A stretch of 64,000 nucleotides of DNA, from assembly GCA_014529385.2 (NCBI GenBank), contig CM043963.1, positions 103,272,912 through 103,336,911 of the forward strand, given 5' to 3'. The translations under genes and the position numbers were made by a program. The stretch comes from Adiantum capillus-veneris. Taxonomy: Eukaryota > Streptophyta > Polypodiopsida > Polypodiales > Pteridaceae. The notes beneath the pieces are model-generated. The model was not told where the DNA came from. It worked only from the letters and a program-made list of their open reading frames with translations, and made no database searches. How positions within the stretch are numbered: the stretch's first letter is position 1; each line of letters begins with the position of its first letter. Positions 1 through 10,645 of the stretch are shown one piece after another.

Positions 1-1131
1 TCAAGTCCCTCCCAAGGAAGAAGGCCCATAAGATATCAACCTTGATAATATCCTAGGACACCTAAGAAGAAAGTATACAACATAACAACATCAAAAGATG
101 CTAAAGTCTACCACAACTTTCAAGAGGATATAGAACAAAGATGGATCTCAAAGAATATTCTTCTTAGACAAGGATTCGACACAGGTTATACAAAGATTTG
201 GCTACCACTCAACCACAAGCTAGCTGCAACTACACTAGACCTACATGAAGATCTCAAGAACTCAACAAGACCTAGAGCAAAGCAAAGTCAACAAAGGAGA
301 TACAAAGGTCATGAAGAAATTTGGATTCCTAATTCTTCCAATGCTCCTAGTAAAAATCCAAATGTCGAGATTGAACAGAGGCCTATAGCAACATCAACGA
401 CTCCTATCAACAAGACTAATTGGACAATCAAACAGATAATAGAGTCTTCAACACAGTCAAAGAAGGAAAACCCAACCAACGCGAGTGCAGATTTGAAGAA
501 GATAAAATAGGTATGGAAAAAGAAACCTTCAATGCCAACGTGGTCCTTCACTAATCCTCTTGTTGAGGATTCAAGCTTAATTTTACTTGAAGAAATGTTT
601 GTAGTAAGCACAAGAATGTAAATAGTCAAGTTACCAAGGTACAAAAAATACTCTTTGGCATAGTCAGAGTTGGGCTGTTGAGCCATAAAATGAGAAAAGC
701 ATTAGTCCCAAAGCTTCAAGTCATAATAAAATTTGTGCGAAGTCAAAAGCCAAATTCCGACAGTGAATAGAGGCCTACAAGAACATCAACGACTCCTATC
801 CCATGCCTAATTGGAGAATCAAATAGATAATGGAGTCTTCAACAGATTCAAAGAAGGACAACCCAACCAATCTGAATGCAGATTCAAAGAAGATAAAGCA
901 GGTATGGAAAAAGAAACCTTCAATGCTAATTTAGTCCTTCACTAATTTTCTTTTTGAGGATTCAAGCTTACTTTTACCTGAAAAAATGTTTGTAGTAAGC
1001 CAAGAATGTAAAAATTCAAGTGGCCAAGGTGCAAAAAACACTCTTTGGCATAGTCAGAGTCGGCGGACTACTGAGCCATAAAATGAGAAAATCATGAGTC
1101 CCAAAGATTCAAGTTGTAACAAACTATGTGC
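1..1131 (+). mobile_element. 3' part of an H-like retroelement (W-x-P-K motif tail), degenerate
   Basis: The first 119 bases match 32949-33067 without any gap and with few substitutions, so this is a second copy of the 3' part of element H. Plus-strand translation in broken frames gives short peptides with a repeated tryptophan motif: RWISKN near 152, IWLPLNH near 194, IWIPNSS near 313 and VWKKKPS near 511 and 902. The same motif type, W[IVA]PKK, fills the end of element G. Frames are interrupted by stops (for example TAG at 508-510), so nothing here is likely to be translated. The window starts inside the element, so its upstream gag and protease are not visible. Seen: the 119-base match and the peptides. 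Inferred: membership of the H/G group. Confidence 0.6.
378..1131. repeat. Direct tandem duplication, about 360 bp, offset 392 bp
   Basis: Positions 378-740 and 770-1131 are two direct copies of one segment. Both start GAGGCCTA and share long stretches such as CATCAACGACTCCTATC, GGTATGGAAAAAGAAACC, CTCTTTGGCATAGTCAGAGT and GAGCCATAAAATGAGAAAA. The copies differ by substitutions and small indels, so the duplication is not recent. A linker of about 30 bases (741-769) separates them. The unit lies within the 3' part of an H-like element. Confidence 0.85.
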
Positions 1132-1327
1132 TAGGAGTTGCAGTTATTAGACTTACGATCAAGCTGGTAGAGTTCAACATAACTAAGTCATGTCGCTCGT
1201 GTTGGATGAGATGAGCATAAGAGTCAAAGTCTTTTAACTTAAAATTGATGGAGTTTTGTAGAGTCCAACACTCACGCACAGTGCACAGTAAGATGAGAGC
1301 ACATATCCTCGATAGCAAAAACTCTTC
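1132..1327. other. Unassigned stretch between the H-like tail and the TIR element
   Basis: I recognise no gene, LTR or repeat here. It is probably more of the H-like element or its flank, because the TTAA insertion that follows sits directly in it. Confidence 0.4.
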
Positions 1328-1331
1328 TTAA
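1328..1331. repeat. TTAA target duplication, left side of TIR copy 1
   Basis: TTAA abuts the CACTAGG terminus. The matching TTAA is at 2617-2620. Copy 2 has the same tetranucleotide on both sides. Confidence 0.7.
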
Positions 1332-2616
1332 CACTAGGTTGGTAATGGGACACTTTTATGTCCTGTTAAGTGACCATTTTCCTTGAATATGTCAAGAGTT
1401 TCAAAATGGAGTTTGAGGTGCTATTTGTCTAGAAAGTTGTCTCATGAGATGAAAAAAACTCGACATTTTTTTGGAATATCAATTCCATCTTTAACCTTGT
1501 CCTTGCACAACATTTCACAACCTAAACTGTGTGAAAAAACGGGTCCTGTTTTTGGCTTTTTTCAACTTTTTGCAACTATACCACTCTAGAATTCATGTTT
1601 GTGAGGTCTATAATGCTAGAGAACTATCTTTAGTAGTCCTCAACATGTCTTGATGCTTCTAGGGAGAAATAAATGTTAAAGTTGTAAGTTATGACCAATT
1701 TTAGCTCTTCTATGATTTTTTTGGTGGCTTTCATGATATCCAAATGCCGTTTTGATTTTCTATGTCGCATATTGTAACATAAAGCTAATATTCCTTGAGT
1801 TTTGGGGCACCTAATACCCTATTTTTCATAGTAGACCATGATGGTTGATTTTTTCAATTATAGAAGAAAACGAAACATTCTAGTATATCAAGTATAGCTT
1901 TTTCAATATTGTTTGTTTCATGTGACAACTACATGCATGTTGTAGGTAGTAACCATATCTAGTCATAAGGATCAAATTTGGCTAGATACTGAATAGTTTC
2001 TATGGGATTCTACAACTCATAATGTTGAACCCAGTTTTTTCATGTTTGATGTATTTAGCACTTCATCTTTGTCCTCAAGATTCCCCTTGGTAAGAGATAT
2101 ATTATTCTTTTGACATGCTCCATAGCTCCTTATGAACCTAAAGGACAATAGGGAACTAAGAAAACATGCATATATTATTTGTATTGAGCGTGGCTATAGA
2201 AACTTTGATGATAGGTTTGCAGAATGATAAAAATTCAACTTTTTTGTACCTATTTCTTTTGGAAAAACAACAAATAGTGAGTGAGAAGCAATCATATTTT
2301 CTTATGACCAACCCATTGAAGTTAACTAGGGAATTTATCTCAAGTCCTACAAAAATCCATAATCTTAGTTTTATGCAACAAAACGTAAGAAATGATTGTT
2401 TTGATGAAAATGTATTGGTCCATCAACTTTGGAGGCTTGGTGTGACCAAAAGATGAGAAATTTTACAAGTTTCTTATTTTTTCCATGTGTAGTAGGCCTT
2501 GAACTATAACCTCATGAAAGGATTTTACAAAATGAGTGGATCTACTATGGTTTTGGAGGTTTTTTTCAAAACCCTTAAAGGACACTTTTATGTCCTGTTA
2601 GGTTACCAACCTAGTG
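1332..2616 (+). mobile_element. Non-autonomous TIR DNA transposon, copy 1, flanked by TTAA
   Basis: The element begins CACTAGGTTGGTAA (1332-1345) and ends with the exact reverse complement TTACCAACCTAGTG (2603-2616). TTAA lies directly outside each end (1328-1331 and 2617-2620). Sixteen bases in from each end lies the near-palindromic word GGACACTTTTATGTCC (from 1348 and from 2580). The interior is AT-rich with no transposase-like reading frame. A second copy at 20773-22024 lies in the opposite orientation and shares ends and interior. The TTAA flanks suggest a piggyBac-like target duplication; the CACTA start could instead suggest a CACTA element, which would leave a 3-bp duplication. Seen: TIRs, TTAA and a second copy. 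Superfamily is inference. Confidence 0.75.
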
Positions 2617-2620
2617 TTAA

Positions 2621-3280
2621 AGGGGTGCCACCTTGTAAATCCATGACATATGCTTTTATACATACAACTTCTTTTTGAAGAACCCCTCAAAAATCCTTCT
2701 TACACAGCATATTGTTGATCGTGCATTCTTATGTATGCATATAGGATGTCCCATCATCGGACATGTGCATTAGACACTCTTTTTTGCTTCCACCTATGCA
2801 CCTTGAGTGGACTACAACAGGCAAACCAATGTTCCATTATGCTACCTTCATATATTTGTTGCCCTCTTATTTTAATATCTATCAACAAATAATTCCTTCA
2901 CTACTTTATTAATATTTTGAATGCTAATCAGTACTTCATAATGCACTTATCCCAAAGGCACTCTTTTCCCACTAGGTTTTTTCCCTTTGGTCATCCAGGT
3001 ATTAGACCCTAATTTAGATCCTCATCATTCTACTTCTCTTGTACATACACATAATAAATAAGCAACAACCTCGCCATTATGTTGCTACAATGGACAAATG
3101 CGACATCATCTCTCACACAAATGAAGATGCTACAGAGAAACGAGTCTCATCAACAAATTCAATGATAAATGAAGAAAATAAGACCATCAGACCATCAACA
3201 ACCAATCAAAACCTTCCATTGTCTCCACAGACACTTCTCAACAGTGCCCAAGGATGGGCACTAAAAACGAAAGGGGAGAA
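2621..3280 (+). mobile_element. 3' internal end of a plus-strand LTR retrotransposon
   Basis: This stretch ends in a purine run followed by TGTTAAC, the usual junction between an internal region and a 3' LTR in plant retroelements. A reading frame over 3039-3290 ends in ALKTKGENVN, spanning the purine tract, as often seen where a polyprotein remnant runs up to the LTR. Upstream (2621-3038) the frames are broken and I recognise no domain. Copia or gypsy cannot be decided from this end alone. Confidence 0.45.
3266..3280 (+). promoter_or_regulatory. Polypurine tract (PPT) of the plus-strand LTR element
   Basis: AACGAAAGGGGAGAA directly precedes TGTTAACTGAGC, the presumed LTR start. Such tracts prime plus-strand DNA synthesis in LTR retroelements. 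Confidence 0.6.
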
Positions 3281-3759
3281 TGTTAACTGAGCTAATGCCA
3301 ATTAACAGGAGCTGCTAAAGATCAAAGCCTTATGAATGCACATTGAAGATGAATATGAAGAAGCAGTGAAGATTAAAGTTAGACACTTTTCACATTTTTC
3401 CAAAATGGCCATGTATTGTAATTTCCTGATTTATTTAGCCATTGTGATAATTGTAACGTGTTAGGGACACAATAAGAGTTCAAAGATGTAAAGAATAGGT
3501 AAGTTAGTGTACCTAGGTTATAGATACAATAAGTTGTGGAGCCTTAAAGGTCTTGGGCGCCGGGACAATATACATTTTAAACCCTGGCTAAGGTATTAAA
3601 GCCAACTTTGTAAAGTTTTGGATAAGAAATATACAGCAGGAGCTAACGATGCTCACTTCTCTCCTTCTCATGCTTCCTTGTCCCTTGTTGTTCGTCACTT
3701 TGCAGTGCCGTCTATTGTATTGCAACCACAAGTAAGAGATCTACACATTGACATAAACA
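3281..3759 (+). mobile_element. Probable 3' LTR (boundary at right uncertain)
   Basis: It starts TGTTAACTGAG directly after the polypurine tract. A possible end is GACATAAACA at 3750-3759, giving TG...CA termini and about 480 bp. No second copy of this LTR is in the window, so neither the right end nor a target duplication can be confirmed. Confidence 0.4.
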
Positions 3760-4273
3760 TATCATGGTAAATTGTAGTTTTTGGCATTGCCAACCCGTAG
3801 CCTAATTTGATCATAAGTAGAAATTTAAGCTAGGAAATTTAAGTGGGGTATTGGGGCATCATTGCTAAGCATTGAGATGCATTCGGGATCAGAAATGACT
3901 AGGTCAACATCTCATGTCTGTTAATAATCGCATTTTTTGCACTTCATTGAAAGTGAGATTTGAGACCATAAGCATGTGTGCTTAGGTCTTATATACTTAG
4001 CCTAGAAGTTTTGTAACATTCCGATGTCATTTGATGCTATAACGGTCATGTTTTGATTGTCGATTAGTGACTAGCTTTTGATACCTTTGGTCATTTGAGT
4101 GTAGCTTGTGTTAGATGCAAATTGTTTGTTGTTTGCCAAGAGATTGGAACCCTCTTGTAGCCTCTATGAACTAATCGAATCAATTTCGTCCCATGGATTG
4201 ACAATTATGTTTGTGGTTCTCACTATGTCTGCAATAAGATAATAGTGAGGTTAGAAAACCCACCCACACTCAA
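3760..4273. other. Unassigned AT-rich stretch
   Basis: No gene, RNA or repeat recognised. It separates the presumed LTR from the truncated copia LTR. The left end of the copia LTR is missing here, so a deletion junction probably lies near 4274. Confidence 0.4.
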
Positions 4274-4443
4274 GGCACACAACAACAAGTATATTACTTA
4301 GTGTGCAATGGAAAGATAAGTGAGCCCTACAGTGATGGGTGTATATACATTGCACAGGGGAAAAAACCTCCTAAAGAGGGGAAAAATGTCCTAACGGTCC
4401 TCAATGTGTTCACACACATCACTAACACATGTATATGGTAACA
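4274..4443 (-). mobile_element. 3' LTR of copia C1, truncated
   Basis: It matches 16670-16844 along phrases such as GTATATTACTTAGTGTGCAAT and CACACACATCACTA. Its plus-strand right end is ATATGGTAACA, so the LTR reads TGTTACCATATACATG on the minus strand. The part matching 16619-16670 is absent, so about 50 bases are lost at the left side. Confidence 0.8.
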
Positions 4444-4455
4444 AATCCCCCTTGG
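4444..4455 (-). promoter_or_regulatory. Polypurine tract of copia C1
   Basis: On the minus strand CCAAGGGGGATT is directly followed by TGTTACCATATAC, the LTR start. This is the expected position of the plus-strand primer. Confidence 0.65.
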
Positions 4456-4519
4456 AGTGATGTGGTGAACAAGAGATGGCACATAGACTAAAGGAAAGTG
4501 CCATTCCCTAAGGACATGA

Positions 4520-5440
4520 TCAATCCACAAAGGAGAGTAAGTCCAAAGTTTTGCAAAAAGCTTCAAACTTCTCACGAGACAATGCCTTTATGAAACGATC
4601 TACAAGGTTGTCCCATGTTGGCACATAAGCCAAGCTAATCTCTCTTGCTACGAGCCTCTCCCTGACATAGTGGTAATGCACCTCAACGTGCTTTGTGTGA
4701 GCATGAAAAACTGGGTCCCTTGCAATTTCCAATGCATTCTGACTATTAGTGTAGATAGTGTTGGGAGTGTCCTGTCCAACACCCAAATAAGCCACAAGGA
4801 ATCTGAGTCACATACACACTCAACCATCGTTGTGAAGGCTTCCTTGTACTTAGCCTCACAAATCAAAGTGCCACAGTAGGTTGCTTCTTACTCAACCATG
4901 ATATACATGAACTACCAAGCATGAAACAAAAATGATTGTGGACACTCGCGTGTAAAAATAACCAATCCAATCTGAGTTTGAAAAAGCATGTAGGTCTTGC
5001 GAAAATGATCCTCCCTTGGGATAAAACAAGCCAAGATGTAAAGTGCCACTCAAGTAGTAGAAAATCCTCTTGACAGCCTGCCACTTCTTAGACCATGGGC
5101 TATGCATAAATCTACTAATCTGTGATACTGCAAACCAAGTATCCGGCCTCGTGCTGCATACATAAATGAGGCATCCAACAACAGTTTGGTAAAGAGTGAC
5201 ATCTACAGAATCACTAGCATCATGAAGAATCAATTTCAAACCTATTTTCATGGGAGTGGCAATAGGTCGGCAATCCTTATGTCCAAACTTACATAGCAAT
5301 GCCTCCATATAACTTTTCTGACACAAGGAAATACCACCATCACACTGCTTAGATTGTATACCAAGTAGTGATGCAACAACCCCAAATCTTTCATCTTTAA
5401 AGTAGCATTCAAATCAGCCTTAAAATGCATTAAATTCATG
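4520..5440 (-). pseudogene. Copia reverse transcriptase C-terminal part and RNase H
   Basis: Reading leftward from about 5440, the peptides LKMKDLGLLHHYLVY, YMEALLCKFGHKDCRPIATP, YQTVVGCLIYVCSTRPD and LHLGLFYPKG are the usual end of a copia reverse transcriptase and the connection region. They are followed by the RNase H piece PVFHAHTKHVEVHYHYVRERL and VPTWDNLVDRFIKALSREKF (4520-4795). Pieces lie in different frames separated by stops, for example after the YHG near 4892. The polymerase active site YVDD region is not present; it fell in the deletion near 5440. In RNase H the usual acidic CDSQ position reads TNSQ, so a catalytic aspartate appears lost. Family assignment is firm and function is ruled out. 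Confidence 0.88.
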
Positions 5441-6423
5441 AGACATATACTCGGGGGGACCTTGATCGAAATGGAGGGTACCCATAGTACATTTCGAGAC
5501 ATTCTCAACCATAGCTAGAAAAAAGCACATAAACACTTTGGACTTTTCTTTAAGCAGATATACCCATGCAAGCTAGGAGTAATCATAAATAAAAGTCACA
5601 AAGTAAAGGTAATTTCCCAAGGAAGGAGTTTGCATGGCCCCACAAACATCACTATGCACAAAGCTGCAACCTTCATGTGCCCCTAACTGAACCATCCTTT
5701 GGAAACTTAGAATGATGTATATTACCCAAAATACAAACTTCACAAAAATGTTTGACAGGTGCTTCAAGAGGTGGCAAAGAAGCAAACATATCAGATTTTT
5801 GCAAATGCAGCAAACAGGCAAAATTCATATGACCAAAATGTGCATGCCAAAGTTTTATATCTGAAATAGCCTTTGAATCCACAACTGCATTTGCAAAATT
5901 CTACCCACACTTGTCATAAAAAGTTAGTTTATAAGAGCCCATGGCATAAAATGCCATATGCAACAATTTCCTCACCAAAACTAAGATCATTTATTGTACA
6001 TATGCCATCCACAAATTTGACTACAAGACCAAGTCTAGCAAGTGCACTTACATACAAAAGATTCTTCTTGATCCTAGGTACATAAAAGGCATCAACAAGT
6101 TTAAAAGAACTACCATTTTTAGTAGTAAGCACAATCTTTCCAGCTCCCTGAACCAGATAACAGGCATTGTTGGCACAAATGACTGAATTCCCATGAGGGA
6201 CATACTCAAGAGAGGTGAACAAATCATGATGTGTGGTCAGTGTGCTTTGCAACAGCATTATCAAAATACCACACATGTGAATCTGCAACAGTTGACATGC
6301 ATGCATCATGGACAAGAGGATTATAAGTGTGCTCTACATTAAAATCCAATTCTGCATCAACATTAGCATCACAGTCTCCTTTCACAAAAGACTCAACAAT
6401 AGTTGCGTTTGTAGTGGAACCAG
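5430..6423 (-). pseudogene. Copia protease, GAG-pre-integrase domain and N-terminal integrase remnant
   Basis: The protease active-site region reads HVWYFDNAVAKHTDH where copia elements have WxxDSGAxxHMT, so the catalytic D-S/T-G is lost. Next come YVPRIKKNLLYVSALARLG, the protease tail (5929-6315), and LWHAHFGHMNFACLLHLQK with CEVCILG (5673-5882), the GAG-pre-integrase zinc-binding HHCC region. Integrase begins with the first catalytic aspartate in FVHSDVCG (near 5640). A second appears in LHFDQGPPEYMSHEF (near 5450), after which the frame jumps straight into reverse transcriptase. At 6423 the coding sequence is cut by element B and resumes beyond 15302. Several stops and frameshifts are present. 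Confidence 0.85.
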
Positions 6424-7000
6424 TGTCGTGCCGCTCCGCTCCCATGACAAGAAAATGAGCAAAGGAATGCCAATCAGGGGTATTTGAACCCTACATGATT
6501 AATCAGCAGTTATAAGAGCTTGCTAACAAGTCAATTTTAAGCTAAAAGTGTGCCAGATGCGGCTGTAAGGGCCAAAAGATATCTTGGTAATGCTAAACAG
6601 TGAGTATGATTGAAGTAGCCATATCTGGGAATTTATTCATCAAAGTTGAAGTACTCAATGTGCTCTACCGGCCTGTCTTTACGGCTCGTCGATTGGAGCT
6701 ACGATGAAGAAGTTATGGCAGCTTAAAGTTCAAGTCGATTGCAGATCCGTACCAGATTGGGCAACTGTAGCTAAGGTGATAGAATTGAAATGAATGTACG
6801 GTCCTGAAGTACTCACTTTGAGGAGCGCTTTGATCTTTTCAGATCGGTGATCGGATTTACGGTTGCCAAGTTATTGGCCGCCGTTAGAGATTTACCGGGG
6901 GCCGGTTCCATACCAGTCTGGTCGGCTCACTCGAAGTGATATCTGGGAATTTTCGAGCTTTATCCAGGATTCGGAATGCATGAGCATAAATTGCTTTGAG

Positions 7001-7146
7001 GAGTCTAGTGTTCGGAATGTCTTCTTTTGGAATGCAATGATTGCAGGCGATGCCTTGGTCGGTATGTATACAAAAGTAATACGAGAATTAAAATTCTCAA
7101 TAATATTATCGTGCTTGGCATTGCCTTGGCCGAAATGTATGCCCAA
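7001..7146 (+). pseudogene. PPR-protein gene fragment captured in LTR L1
   Basis: Plus-strand translation gives SSVRNVFFWNAMIAG followed at once by DALVGMYTK (7001-7076). About 30 bases later, in another frame, comes IALAEMYAQVC (7108-7146). In plant PLS-class PPR proteins the phrases RNVxxWNAMIAGY and NALVxMYAKCG are hallmark pieces of successive repeats. Here they are joined with parts missing, so this is a rearranged fragment of about 145 bp and not a gene. Related pieces are in L2 and L3. Seen: the peptide phrases. Known: their place in PPR proteins. Inferred: capture from a host PPR gene, perhaps followed by duplication inside the LTR. Confidence 0.6.
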
Positions 7147-7547
7147 GTGTGTCCGCCCATTAAAACCCAATGACCACCCATGCTCAAGGGCCAACCCAAA
7201 GCAAGGCCGCCCAACAACTTCAACCGGTCACCCAAAGGCCAAGGGCCATAGCCTAAGGGCCATTAAAAGAAACGCCGCCCAATACATCTAAAGGGCGCCC
7301 ACCCAATGAGGGTAAAAAAAGAGGTTTTAGCGTGAAGAGGAAAAGAAAAAGAAGGGCCCATGGAGTTCAACAGCAGGCAGATGGCGCAGGAAAAGAAGAA
7401 AGGCTTGCGCTGGGGGCTATGGTGCTCGGACGAGCCCGCTGCAGAAGCGAAAGATGCTCAGGCCAGCCTCGCGATCATTTTTGGAGCTACTCCTGCAAGC
7501 TTTTGTGCTGGTCAAATCCGGACCTGCCACATCACCAAGGGGGAGGA

Positions 7548-7571
7548 CCCATTAGCGATGTCGCTAATGGA
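7548..7571. promoter_or_regulatory. LTR L1 palindrome, near-perfect 24-mer
   Basis: CCCATTAGCGAT followed by GTCGCTAATGGA is the counterpart of the perfect palindrome in L2 (11894-11917). It has one central mismatch (GATGTC for GACGTC) and one terminal mismatch. It lies shortly upstream of the expected promoter; the L2 TATA word reads CTACAAAAAGG here. Confidence 0.65.
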
Positions 7572-8311
7572 TGCTAGCAAGTGAAATCCATGCAACGAAA
7601 GGAGGGGCTCTACAAAAAGGGGAATCGTGTGATTAATTTTTTTAGAAAGCTAGCTCTCTCTGAAAGAAGAAGCAAAGCTCTTAAACTTTATTAAAAGCCC
7701 TTAATCCATCATTAATTGACTCTTAACCTCACATACCATCCAAACCCTATTCGAATCCTCAAGCTTAATCTCTTTAGCTCTCATAAGTGAGCTAATCCTA
7801 TTCTCCTTAAGCCTAATCTCTCTCGAATTCATAAGCCAAGCTTCATAGCCTAACCTTATCCTTAATCAAGATAATCCTATTATCCCTAAACCAAGCCTAA
7901 GCTTCTAACCTCTCATAAGCCGAGTGAATCCTAATCCTTAAGCCAAGCCAAAGCTTTCAAGCTTGATTAGCCAGTCAAATCTGCAGCTTAACTTCCATTA
8001 GCCATCCTATGCCTGCTCGAAGCTCATTAACCATTCGAATCGGGAAGCAGAAGACAAAGTAAGCAGAACATCATCACTTTCTTGTTTAGCACCTGGATTA
8101 GGCCAGGTTTCTTCTTGTAAGGAGCATTTAAAACTCCATTAGTGATTGATTGAACATGGATTTTATCGATTAACTGGAATTAGGCGAACTGCTTGTTTTA
8201 AACTTTGTTGTTGTTAATTGTGTCTGCTGCACCTTTTTTCCCCGCACCTCTCACAGTCAGGGGCTCGGTGCCTTCCCGGCTCACCTTCACACAATCATCC
8301 CCCGACATTCT

Positions 8312-8326
8312 TGGTGAACCCGAAGC
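8312..8326 (+). promoter_or_regulatory. Primer-binding site candidate of element B
   Basis: TGGTGAACCCGAAGC begins four bases after the LTR end CCCGACA. It starts TGG, the complement of a tRNA CCA end, and its spacing fits. I could not match it to a specific tRNA without a search. Confidence 0.55.
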
Positions 8327-8352
8327 AAAACGAGCCGACGTGGGAGGTCAAG

Positions 8353-9536
8353 ATGGAGATTCTAGCAGAATTGAAGTAGTTTATTGAGAATTATAACCAT
8401 AATAAATTTGATAAAAATCGAGCAGCAGAAGAGCTGTCAAAAATGTTGGGCTTAGTTCAGAGATGTTTGCAAGAAGTAAAAGCTATGAAGATGAAAAAGC
8501 AACTTGATGATGCAGTGGAGATGGCACCTGATGCCGTGCATGAGCAGTATGGAATTTTTCAAGGGCATGATCTAGATGGACTCCTTGCATGCTATCAAGT
8601 GGAGATGAAGAGCCGAGGAATTCCAGAAGATCAGATGATCTCAACCTTTGGAGTTTAAAGCTTTATAAGGTTCGAGAACTGGCAGAGACATACCCCACGC
8701 AGTGGGACTATTTTGGAGATGGTTTTGTTCACGAAAGCTCAAGAATTATCGAGTTAACAATGAAGGAGATTAATGAACGAGGCCATATTATTTTCTATAA
8801 AGAAGAAGGGGATCATATGCAGCTCCTTAATTATTATCAATTTCGGGATCATATTTCTGCAAGAAGTAAAGCCAAGGCAATTACAACTTTGGAAGAAGCA
8901 GATTCAACTTCAAAGGACCATATTTTGAGCAACCAAGAAAATGTACATGATGAATTTACTGCTGAAACACAAATGTATGAATTTTTTTTGAAGATTGCTG
9001 GCATGGAAGTTACTTCGAATAATGGTTCTAGTGAAGAGCTAGACTGTACAACGAACATTTTTCAAGATACTGATCTTGGTATGGGATGCTCTCAACAAGT
9101 CTATCAAGAAGATGAGCCACTACAAGCTTCTAATGGTTCTATCGGTAGTATAGCTAAGCAGGATAGGAGATTTATTACAAATGATTGCATAAAAAAATCT
9201 ATTGTATATACAATAGCTGATGAAGTGGCCGAGGCTGTGAACCTAACACAGAATGCATATGTACCTGATAATGCCAATGAACCTATGGTTGCTTCTGGCA
9301 ATATGTTTGCCGATTCTATTATCACAGAAGCAGATTCTATAATTGATGGGTTTTTGGCCCAATCTGAAGGAGAAGGTTATAGCAGTATAGTTCAACTTTG
9401 TGATGCATGTAGACCTTCAGAGGGGGTGCTTGATGAACCTTTTCAAAGTTATAATGGCTTGCTAAGTAGCATGGATGCAGATGAGGAAGCAGAGGATGAT
9501 ATTGAAGATTGCCTACATCATGCTGATTGGGAATAG
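8353..9536 (+). pseudogene. Element B gag-like open frames
   Basis: An ATG at 8353 starts MEILAELK and meets a TAG at 8377; the same frame continues with RAAEELSKMLGLVQRCLQEV up to 8658. A +1 shift then leads to a long frame (8589-9536, 315 codons) with VRELAETYPTQWDYFGDGF. Helix-rich segments such as GIPEDQMISTF suggest a gypsy capsid, but I see no unmistakable gag signature. The second half (about 8930-9536) is very acidic, with DEPLQASNG, EADSIIDGFL and DEEAEDDIED, and has no zinc knuckle. The first internal position and distance from the primer-binding site support gag. A related copy of the acidic part lies at 12810-13286. Confidence 0.55.
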
Positions 9537-9973
9537 GATACTGACATGGATTGTACATCTATGCTTATATATGGGCAGCAACAAGAGCCAACTCCTATAG
9601 CTTTGATGAATGTTGTGACTTCCAAGGGTGATATTCCCAGGGATGTTATGGATGAAGATCTTCAGAATAAAGTTATTATTCATTATCAACCTCAAAAGCC
9701 ATAGGTAAAAATCTCTCTGATGATACAGGTCCAGAAAGTCCTAAGGTTTTTCATAATGGCTATGAAGCTAGAAGGGGTGATAATGCTAAATCATCCTTGA
9801 TACTGCATAAAGTGCACAAGATTTTTCATTTCTTTGGGCAATGTGCCAAATGTGGCTGTATTTGAATATTATTCCTAATTCTTATGTCAGTGATGTCTTG
9901 GATACCAGTAAAAGGAAGTTAGAATTCTTTAATTCTTGCTGGTAACAACCTTAAGTTACCAAAAGTTTGTGAG
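9537..9973 (+). other. Element B internal stretch without a clear domain
   Basis: Broken frames between the gag-like part and the integrase tail. Protease, reverse transcriptase and RNase H would be expected here in a full gypsy element and are missing, so an internal deletion is likely within this stretch. Confidence 0.5.
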
Positions 9974-10510
9974 ATGTGGTTGCTGCACTATGCTTCAGGT
10001 GAAGCTATAGTATATTGCGGAGGCCATCAATGCTATGTTATAGGATTTATGCCATTCGAATTGATGCATGGGCAGAAACCCATTATGACTACAGAGGAAG
10101 CAGTTACAACTTGGACCATAATGCCATGGGAAGAAGGTATGTCTACTGAAGACTTGCTTGCTCTACGTATTTTCCAGATTGAGAGGCGTCAAGAGGATAT
10201 CGAACATGCTAAAGAGAAGCTTAAGGAGGCCAGATTGAAGAACAAGGCAGTATTTGATGGTAAGCATAGACTACGACCACATGCTATTAAAGATGGTGAC
10301 TGGGTACTTGTCTATGACAGTAGCTTGGAGAACCAATACTCTGCTATGTGGAAAATGGTTAAACGGTGGTTTGGACCATATGTGGTGCAACATGTTTTTG
10401 AAAATGCGACATATCAATTATGTGAACTAGATGGTACTATGCTTAAGGTGCCTATTGCAAGGAAAAAGGATCAAGCTGTTCAAGAAGCGAGAAGGCGAGA
10501 TTGTTCTTGA
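9974..10510 (+). pseudogene. Gypsy integrase C-terminal part (element B)
   Basis: A 178-codon frame carries the end of a Ty3/gypsy integrase. GFMPFELMHGQKPIM is the usual GxxPFELxYGxxP stretch after the catalytic core. VFDGKHRLRPHAIKDGDWVLVYD is the segment leading into the small C-terminal barrel. KRWFGPYVVQHVFENATYQLCEL is the GPY/F module. The catalytic D,D-35-E core is not present upstream, so this is only the tail. Position after gag and before the PPT fits gypsy order (integrase last). The frame closes in a basic end, AVQEARRRDCS. Non-functional. Confidence 0.85.
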
Positions 10511-10632
10511 AGATTCTCATTCAGATCCACCTCCAGAGGATCATGTTATGTATACATCAGATGATATGTCTGATGATGATTTTAATGAAGCTGATTAAGT
10601 GCAATTGGCACAGACCGGAGGCTGTGCAGGTT

Positions 10633-10645
10633 CAGAGGGGGTGAA
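10633..10645 (+). promoter_or_regulatory. Polypurine tract before LTR L2
   Basis: CAGAGGGGGTGAA directly precedes TGTCGTGCC. The same context, with the conserved phrase CAGACCGGAGGCTGTG about 30 bases upstream, precedes L3 at 13814-13827. Confidence 0.7.

Larger units (their letters stand above)
6424..8307 (+). mobile_element. Element B, 5' LTR (L1)
   Basis: It starts TGTCGTGCCGC and ends CCCGACA, and is followed after four bases by a primer-binding-site candidate. It contains PPR-like coding fragments (7001-7076 and 7108-7146), a near-perfect palindrome (7548-7571) and a stretch rich in CCTAA/AAGCC words (7690-8040). It is longer than L3, which lacks the equivalent of about 7275-7690. Confidence 0.8.

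Noticed and set aside
7690-8040. CCTAA/CCTTAA words, resembling interstitial telomeric repeat
   Set aside because: The words are irregular, with no run of CCCTAAA. It is a low-complexity part of LTR L1, repeated in L2 and L3.
8589-9536. The 315-codon frame as a host gene
   Set aside because: It lies between an LTR with primer-binding site and an integrase tail, has a partial repeat at 12810-13286, and shows no exon structure. It is treated as retroelement gag-like.
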